Shown here in pieces: positions 8,213-15,027 of a DNA stretch of 15,027 nt (its first letter is position 1; every line of letters begins with the position of its first letter). The translations under genes were made by a program, and so were the position numbers. The notes below the pieces were generated by a model, which was not told where the DNA came from, did not search any database, and saw nothing but the letters and a program-made list of their open reading frames with translations. Origin of the DNA: Russula earlei (Eukaryota; Basidiomycota; Agaricomycetes; Russulales; Russulaceae). The stretch lies in assembly GCA_025769875.1 (NCBI GenBank), contig JAGFNK010001094.1:1-15027 (forward strand), given 5' to 3'.

Positions 8213-10781
8213 TCAACAAGCCGAAGAATTCACCATTCTGTCACTGAGTGTTTGGCTGAATAAGCAAAACAAATGATCCCACCGAAATGGTGGTATTACT
8301 CACAATAACCAAATGACTTTTGAACCCGTCTTACAACCACGAAGAGTGACGATATGGCCACGGATGGACTCATACAAAAGCGTGCGCTGGTCCTTATCGA
8401 CCTGAGGATGTTCCGGTTAGGAATCCATGCGAAAAGGTCGTCTACGCACATTTGGAAGGACAGACGCGATTAGCTGGCTCCCAGTAACCGACAAAGCCAA
8501 ATCGACGATCATGGCCCTGCGACCTCTGCGAAATTGGGGCATGAGGGCACATGTGGCTACAATTGGATCAAGAGGTACGACCGTACCCTTTGGTGGATTC
8601 AGCCATTCGCTTCACAATTCTGTCGAGCGTCTCTTTGCCACCCTCCTTTAGCGCCTTTGTGACGGACTTTGAACCCTGCTCGTTGGTGGCAAATTCGAGA
8701 AGCCCAATGACAAGGTGATCCAGCGCCATTTGGCGATGCTTAGCCGAGCCATGCTCAAGAACTAAATGGGGTTTCATGGCTGATAAGCGGTCGTTCGGGG
8801 ATAACAGCCAACGTGCGTACTGTGCTGGATGCAGTAAGAACCCCATTGATTTTTGGCCACCTCGCCAAAGACAATTGGGCCTTGATTAAGCAATTCTTCG
8901 ACAATTCCGTCCTTGGCGGATTCTTCTAGATTTTCAAAAGCATGCTGGACTCGACATTATAAACTCAAGTTCAGTATGAACAAACACAAATGACCATACC
9001 TGTACCACTAGCGATCCCGTTTCGTGACAGGCAAGTGAAGCCCACTTCCCCTTCAGGGATTTATTGACGCTGATTGAAAGGCACATCAGCAGACCCTCGT
9101 TCGGAAGGATGTGAGACGTACTATGTAAAGATTGGCGGAGCGGGAGGCGTCCATGTCAGCTCCATTATCTGCGAGAACTGGTCAACACATTCAAATTTCG
9201 GGTAGGGTACTCATCCTCCGTGTACCTTGCTCCAGACGTGGGATGCATGCTTATTGACAAGTGTTTGCGCGGGATCGCCGAGTAAAAGTTCGGATACGAT
9301 GAGTAGGCGAACCTCTTCCTCGCAGTCTAAAGCCTTCTGGAGAACATGGCAGCCATAACAATTGCAGGCAAGTTCGACGATGCGACCTCTGGACTCGATT
9401 TCATATCGTCGTGCATTCGGCCTCAGAATTTCAAACTCACCTCATACACTGAACGATCTTCCGCCTCTCATCGATACTTGAAGCTGCTTCCAAACACCGC
9501 TGGACCGCCCAATTGCCGAAACTACCGAAACGAGGTAAGTGCCCCTCAGCTGCATGCCTTACCGAAATGAAATTACCGGTGAGCCATCATTTCAAATCCC
9601 TTGGCGCAAATAGCATCAATGATCTTGGCGCGCTCACTGGAATCTGCAATCTTGAGTTTCTGTTGAAGGAATATGGACGCTTGCTGGTCCGAGGATTTAA
9701 TAATACGCGACACAAAGAGGTGATATGGTGGTGACGAGGAAGGGTGCAGAAGCGAGAGAAAGTTGATTGGCTGGAGTCACGATTCAGCAAGGCACATTTG
9801 TTTGACGAGCCAAGATCATAGTGATATACCTCATTTCCTTGCGGAATGGTTTGCTGGCCCAGAGGCGAAGATGATACAGCTTTGTGAAGAACGTTGGCTT
9901 CTTCCGCGACGAGTCCAGAGCAACGGTCCTTGATGCAATCATCCGGACGAAGCCAGTCAGTGGGAGGTTGTGCCCTGTCGGAAAACCAAGGCAAATCCGA
10001 GGGGATACGCCGATCGCCGACATGAATCGAATTGGGAACAGGAGGGTACGTAGAAAGAACGGACGGCCTTTCGGAGAACGGCTCATAGATCGTAACTCCG
10101 TCTTGCGATAGATAAGGATAGGTAATCTGAGGGTGCGGAAAACGAGACGATTGAGTGGAGAACATGTCTTGGGTACGATAAGATCCGGTTTGTAGCTGCA
10201 GACCCTGAAGGGAAGGGACAGAAGGGTGATGATCATAAGGCATGTCAATCTTGAGACATGAAGTCCTTGCAGGCGAGTCGGTGGGTGTCAGCAGAGAAGA
10301 TGTCGCAGAAATGGGAGACAAGTCAGGAGAGGTATTGTTAACCAAGCCAGGAGGTGGAGGATACGAAAACGAAACGGGCGAGTTGAGATCCAGTGCACGG
10401 AGAAGCTGTTCAATGTGCTAGAGTCAAAGGTCGTAAGCCCACTGCCAGGTACAACAGGAAACGGTTCACATTATTGACAGCGTCAGGACTCGTCTTCTTC
10501 CTGCCATCGCCGATAGCTCCAACATCTTTCCTATGGTCGACGCGGAAGAGGTCCATGGGGCCAAAAACATCCTCGTCCGAAGCCGCAAAGGGACCGCCGC
10601 GTTTGTCGTCGAGCTTCGGCCTTACCTTTTCCTCATCAGCGCTCTGCGAGAACGAGGTGATGGCTTGCTGCCAGGACACTTCGGTAGGGTGGGGCTGAGG
10701 TGCCCAAATGGAGGACGAAAGGCTACGAGATGGCGGAGGAATGTCCTTCAGGACGGGGATGAATGGCTGAGAAGACCCCAT
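8213..10781 (-). CDS. Puf (Pumilio)-domain RNA-binding protein
   Basis: Expected to bind mRNA 3' UTRs through Puf repeats and control translation or decay in the cytoplasm. Exons (- strand order): 10781-10470, 10417-9830, 9770-9577, 9521-9441, 9388-9226, 9168-9122, 9069-9000, 8944-8821, 8761-8587, 8525-8450, 8401-8304, 8243-8213; 1,959 nt, 652 residues, introns of 48-61 nt. Residues 1-300 are low-complexity (Pro/Ser-rich) with no recognisable RRM. The Puf region starts near 301 (PINFLSLLHPSSSPPYHLFV, then SDQQASIFLQQKL) and includes FGNWAVQRCLE (366-376), YGCHVLQKALD (403-413), ASHVWSKIMEL, TGSLVVQHAFE, WGSYCIQHILE, QGSKSVTKALK, TGSQLIASVLP and the closing LRGCKTGSKVIWLFDRM. Only some repeats keep the usual base-contact pattern (N/W/Q at 368, 369, 372; C/H/Q at 405, 406, 409), so RNA specificity may be relaxed. 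The gene looks intact. It may belong to the fungal Jsn1/Puf1-Puf2-like branch, but I cannot separate subfamilies by eye. Confidence 0.92.
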
Positions 10782-10848
10782 GTGTGATTGCAGTCAATTG
10801 TATGCAAAGGTGGGAGTCGGTGCGAGAGTCGCGGTAGGATGATCCAAC

Positions 10849-10856
10849 CTTTTATA
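10849..10856 (-). promoter_or_regulatory. Probable TATA box of the Puf gene
   Basis: The - strand reads TATAAAAG about 70 bp before the ATG at 10781, a plausible core-promoter distance for a fungal gene with a short 5' UTR. Confidence 0.5.
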
Positions 10857-12499
10857 CAGCCACTCAACTACACGTCCCAAGCGTTCATGTCGGGCACTCG
10901 TTTCAGCAATACACTCACCATATCTGGACATTTCACACAGTCACACACCACTCCTTGGCGAGTTTCCCTTCTTCGACTGACACTTCTAGATAACGCGACC
11001 AAATCCATTTTGACAGACAATTTGGAATCGGGTGAGGGGGCGGGGCAGAAGGGACCTGGTCACAGTTGAACTACCTCACCCTGTCGACGATAAAGATAGG
11101 GCCCCGGCATATGTGTCGACTTTTGGCGGGGATAACGACAACATGCTCGAGATGAGGAGTGGGGGAGATGAAAATGCCAACAAGAATTCATGAAAGCAAG
11201 AATGGATCGTCAGGAGTTTTGTAACCGATCAAAATGAGATCGGGTCAAAGATGCACGCTTGAGCGAAGGAAAGTAAACGGTCGCAGAAGCGAGCCTTTCC
11301 TCTCCCTCGACGGGGGACGATCCCATCGGCGGCCGGATTCACCCCCGAGTTCACGCATATCGATTGACCGACGAGCAGACGCGCCGCCCATTATAAACCC
11401 GGCACATGCTGTACGTTACGAATATCAAGAGAGGTCTCAACCAAAATCCGAGTTCAGGAGGTTTGACCTGAGCGTGCCGCATTCCACCTCGTGCCGTCCA
11501 TTTGGCCAGCATACCATACAGTCTCACAGTCCCTAAAACGCCTCAGGAGGCCACCTCCAAAGGCATGATTCCTGAAAGGGCTGACATAAAGTTGCACCGA
11601 CGAGCGCTAGCAGCGACCGTGGTTGGTGATACCGTAGGGCGTAAAGTGTGTACGTAAGATCATGCGGGGAGCGCACGTTTCTTCGTGGGTGGGTCAGTGG
11701 GGCGTCTTGGGCATGACAACTGAATGAGATGGGCAGCGAGACAGGTGGAAAACAGGCACAGACGTATCATGCCGGAGAGAAGATGGGGCCTGATGGCCTG
11801 ATGAAGAGCAAAGCTGGAGTGACATGGGAGAACTTAATGAGCAGGACTCGGTGATCGGGACTATCGATTCAAGTATTCCATGCCCAAGTTCACTGTGCAC
11901 GACTTGGCGCAGACAGTCACGCCATTTCTACATCGATACAGTCACACCCAACCGATGATCGCATGGAATCTTACCAGTACCGTACCCACCCACAGGGAGG
12001 CGCGGTGATCCGACAACTATGATGACAAGATTTCTCATGCACGGCACCGAGGTTCTCCCTGACTCTGGACCAAATAAAGCTACAAGGTACTCATCATGAC
12101 CTATCCGTGCTACTTAAAGCACGAGTCAAAGTAGTCCGTTTGCAGTATAACAATGCCGCGCAGAGCCCAAAGGCCGCAACCGGGAACCATGCGCGCAAAT
12201 GACGCGATCCATCAGGTGATCTGAACAGACCTTGGTTCAGAAAACAAGGTTTCGTTGTTAGGAGGGAGTTCCCATCATAGCCCTAAGTGTCTGGATTTAC
12301 CTATACTAGTGGAAAACGTGGGTGGATGGAAAAAGAAAACATCGTGAGAGCGGCAAGGCAGAACGAATGTCACGGACGCAGTTCCGCTGTAACAAGGTGA
12401 GGTGCAGAGCGAGACCAGAAACATAGAAGAGGTTGTCAGGCGGAAGGGGGAAGAACGGTAAGTCGGCTCCAGTACAAGTACGTACTGCCAAAGGCCAGG
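10857..12499. other. Intergenic stretch, no gene recognised
   Basis: About 1.6 kb upstream of the Puf promoter. Open frames are short (under about 100 codons), occur on both strands and show no motifs. I see no tRNA-like cloverleaf, tandem repeats or transposon ends. It probably holds upstream control sequence of the Puf gene and the 3' end of the unresolved - strand locus. Confidence 0.45.
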
Positions 12500-12686
12500 T
12501 CAGGAAAGTGGATACGCCGTCCAGTATGAAAATATGATCCTCTCACTAGGCAAGGGCGGCAAAACCGATTGCCAAGACACATGCGTAAGATCGAACTGAG
12601 GATTGGGGTCAGGGGGGTGCATGTTAGTCGGGGATTATGGCCATTACACATAGTGAGAGCAACTGGATCGGGCTGTGGAACTTACC

Positions 12687-13379
12687 TTAGCTTTGCAACG
12701 AGGTGAGAAAGATGAAATGCAAAACAGGGAGCCACCACCTACGGCCCATGCGATCGGCTTCCGAAAGGAGCAGGAGAGGTCTCCATTGGGGATGGAAGAA
12801 GAGTGGAGATGGGGCGGTGGCAAGCTGAACAGGTAGAGTTTGCGACTGGCAGGTTGTCTGATGTGGATGCTTCGTGATAATCATCTGAGGATGACGGATG
12901 GACGGAGCGCGCAGCTGCGCAAGGTACAGCACACCCGAAGCGAGGAGATTACGACACGGTGTAAAAATGGGATACCAGGATGGAGGCACGCGGGAACAGG
13001 GTGCACAGGAATGACCGGACTTTTCGAGGCTAAGGCAGGACAGGGCCACGCGGAGTGAAAGAGAAGAGGTCACAGGGACAAGAACATGCATTAAGCCGAT
13101 GTTTGGTGAGGTAAATTGAATCGGAGGATGTGGTTGCGAATGAAAGATGGCTTGCACCTGCGCGGTCGGGATGGTATCGTTTACTTTCGAAGAGGCTTCA
13201 AGGCATGAGCTACCGCCGCGGGGGTGTTGAGACGAAGAAAAGGATGAAGGAAGGGGGAGAATCTGTAGTGGGGGACAGAGTTGAGTTGAAGGCAATATGA
13301 AATGAAAAGTCAGAGGCACGTGTTGAGGAGAGCTATGAGGGGGGCGTAAGACGATGACGGGGACTGTTGGAAGGGCCAT
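12687..13379 (-). CDS. Possible spliced gene on the minus strand, reading frame unresolved
   Basis: A 230-codon open frame covers 13379-12687, but the real gene is probably spliced. On the - strand three intervals look like fungal introns: 13441-13364 (GTACAA, branch-like CCTAAC, end CAACAG), 13319-13263 (GTGCCT, CTCAAC, end CTACAG) and 12685-12596 (GTAAGT, GACTAAC, end CCTCAG). Frames between them contain Ser/Pro-rich protein-like text (SSFSSSQHPRGGSSCLEASS; and in another frame SSDDYHEAST followed by NSTCSACHRPIS). I could not join exons into one convincing protein, and no known domain is recognised. It could equally be a spliced non-coding RNA. A pyrimidine-rich tract on the - strand at about 13545-13650 would suit its promoter or transcription start; a short upstream frame (MHTPHQLT) begins near 13530. 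Confidence 0.3.
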   Translation of the reverse strand: MALPTVPVIVLRPPHSSPQHVPLTFHFILPSTQLCPPLQILPLPSSFSSSQHPRGGSSCLEASSKVNDTIPTAQVQAIFHSQPHPPIQFTSPNIGLMHVLVPVTSSLSLRVALSCLSLEKSGHSCAPCSRVPPSWYPIFTPCRNLLASGVLYLAQLRAPSIRHPQMIITKHPHQTTCQSQTLPVQLATAPSPLFFHPQWRPLLLLSEADRMGRRWWLPVLHFIFLTSLQS

Positions 13380-13544
13380 GTTAGGATATCAGGATGGGGT
13401 ATTGGGATGGTGAAATAATGAAAAGGAGATGCGAATTGTACCTTTGGGCGGGACCTGAGATGCTAAAAGCGGACGAGACACAAGTTTACGTCAACTGGTG
13501 TGGCGTGTGCATGATTATGGAAACGGGGATTTGAAGAGAAGCGG

Positions 13545-14054
13545 GGTCAGAACGGAAGGGGTAAGGGACAGGAAGAGAGCAAGGGGGAAGGGAAGAAAGG
13601 GGGGAAAAGAAGAAGGACGGAGGAGGGACGGGGGGGCAACGGCGACGTGGGCAGGGCAGGGCGTACGAGTGAAGACCGTGGACGAGGACGTGGACGAGCT
13701 CGAAGGGAAGGCGGCAAGACGGGAGGGGGACGGACCGACGGAAATGACAAGGATCCATCCTCCCGGAACACGGCCGGTCTCCCTGGCTCTGCTCTTGGCT
13801 GGCCTACTCGCGGTCTGCTTGGAAATGGGATTGGGGTGGGCGACAGACAAGTGCCATGCGCGAAGAGCGCCTAGAAGTGACGAGGACGAGGAGAGGAGAG
13901 GAGAGGAACGGAGGGAAGGGCAGAGGCAGAGAGCCTCCACCCATAAATTAATGCACTTGCCAGATTCGCCATATAAACATCTTCATGCCCCCTCCCTCCA
14001 CTCCACCCCCTCCGACTCCCTCCTCGCCCTCTCTTCCCTCCCTCCCCTCCATCC
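13545..14054. promoter_or_regulatory. Probable divergent promoter region with purine/pyrimidine-skewed tracts
   Basis: Between the unresolved - strand locus and the + strand F-box-like gene. The + strand is strongly purine-rich at about 13545-13640 and 13876-13935 (runs of GA and G), and pyrimidine-rich at about 13985-14054. CT-rich coding-strand tracts just before the start are common in fungal promoters, and here one faces each way. G runs at about 13583-13605 could form a G-quadruplex. The 214-codon frame across this stretch is explained by the biased composition and is not called. Confidence 0.5.
13972..13977 (+). promoter_or_regulatory. Probable TATA box of the F-box-like gene
   Basis: TATAAA about 78 bp before the ATG at 14055, followed by a CT-rich leader. 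Distance and context suit a fungal core promoter. Confidence 0.55.
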
Positions 14055-15027
14055 ATGTCGTTCCATCCTTCTCCTCTCCTCGCCGTTCCCCCCGAGATCT
14101 TGCAACGCATCGGTCTCGAGGTCGCCCTCTTGCACCCGCTAGGCCCTCCCGCGCACCTCATCTCCCTCCTCTGCACTTGCAGGCATGTTTACCATACCCT
14201 CTCCTCCCACGACAACGACCTATACGCAAAAATATTCCGCGGCATGTTCGACGTGGATGCAACCCGCCGCAGGTTCGGCCGCCATGCCCTCAACTCACCC
14301 TTCCTCGCTACCCAACTCAAAACATATTGTACCGCCCTCCAGCGAATACGTCGCGGAGACATCTTTATCCCTGACATCGAGGACGTCCTCCTTACTGCCT
14401 TTATTCTCTCGATGGAGAATGACGGCAAGAATCGAGCCCAACTCGAGTGGGCGAACACCTATCCTTTCGTCGACAACTTCGTTCGCCATCGTTTATGGCA
14501 TGACTCGGTCAATGGCTGGCCCAGGGATACTTCTCTCAATTCTCTGGCACTGTGGGTAATGTGGTGCATGACTGATAAAAGTGCGCCTTGCCTTTACCCC
14601 CTCCGTCCTCCTTACCTTTCCTTGATCTGATTGTCATCCCTCCAGATGTCCTCGAGAGTGAAACCTCCGATGACCGGGACAATCTCATCAAACTTGTCCT
14701 CCCTTATGTTGTCATGGCATTCAAGGTTGGTCTCCACTTTCCATCTGCTCCCGTATCTCATGTCCTTCTAGTATCTTTCACACTTCGCCCCAGACCATCA
14801 TCTTCAACTACTTCCTGAGGAGTGGCGCAGCGAGCTCGTTTCTTTACAAACCGCCCACGGTGAATACCCCATCATCCCCCCCCCTCGTGGGGATACCGTA
14901 GCGGAGGTGTACCATTTTGGTCGCACGATACGCTTCCGCCCGCCACCCATCACGGTTGCCGCCAAGCTCATCTACTTTTCTCGTCGCGAGATGATTCCCC
15001 TCATCAGTCCTCCTGACCTTCCCGTCG
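14055..15027 (+). CDS. F-box-like protein, 5' part (partial)
   Basis: Likely substrate adaptor of an SCF-type ubiquitin ligase, inferred only from an F-box-like N-terminus. Exons: 14055-14580, 14646-14725, 14772-beyond the window end; introns 14581-14645 (65 nt, GTGCGC..CCAG) and 14726-14771 (46 nt, GTTGGT..CTAG). The phases agree, and 287 residues are visible with the frame still open at 15027. Residues 8-50 carry the F-box pattern: LLAVPPEILQRIGLEV, then a HLISLLCTCRHVYHTLS helix region. The following part (RRFGRHALNSPFLATQLKTY and onward) is alpha-helical and resembles the long, divergent F-box-like proteins found in large families in mushrooms; no leucine-rich repeat or WD pattern is obvious. 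The ATG sits directly after a CT-rich leader and is the first in frame. Confidence 0.8.

Noticed and set aside
13498..14142. 214-codon + strand frame upstream of and overlapping the F-box-like gene
   Set aside because: It is explained by purine-biased sequence (Arg/Gly/Glu-rich), crosses the TATA box and CT-rich leader and ends inside the F-box coding exon in another frame.

Overview
The window looks like nuclear DNA of a filamentous basidiomycete, probably an agaricomycete. Genes can be assembled only by removing many short introns of about 46-65 nt with GT..AG ends. The three readable proteins fit that group: a vacuolar-type serine carboxypeptidase, a Puf-repeat RNA-binding protein and an F-box-like protein. 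Spliced lengths are exact multiples of three for the two complete genes. No bacterial-style operons, tRNA, rRNA or CRISPR arrays are visible.

Layout. 1-153: last 50 codons of an unidentified + strand gene. 154-3326: about 3.2 kb with no supportable gene; it holds a T tract, a C19 tract and a 15-bp tandem duplication. 3327-4986: a 1,660-bp DNA transposon with 23-bp perfect terminal inverted repeats and TA target duplications. It is built like a Tc1/mariner (pogo/Tigger-type) element without a transposase, and it carries a decayed, intron-containing fragment of what looks like a host coiled-coil gene. 4989-5578: spacer. 5579-7587 (-): complete serine carboxypeptidase gene with eight exons. 7588-8212: promoter and spacer. 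8213-10781 (-): complete Puf-domain gene with twelve exons. 10782-about 12500: non-coding as far as I can see. About 12500-13530 (-): splice-like signals suggest a further gene whose reading frame I could not settle. 13530-14054: purine/pyrimidine-skewed region, likely a divergent promoter. 14055-15027 (+): 5' part of an F-box-like gene that runs off the window.

The genes are unrelated housekeeping or regulatory functions (protein turnover, mRNA control, probable ubiquitin-ligase adaptor) and show no sign of a shared pathway or cluster. The most unusual item is the transposon with the captured gene fragment and its array of ATAACCCATA-type subterminal motifs. Exon boundaries are read by eye from splice signals, frame continuity and family motifs; no transcript data were available.
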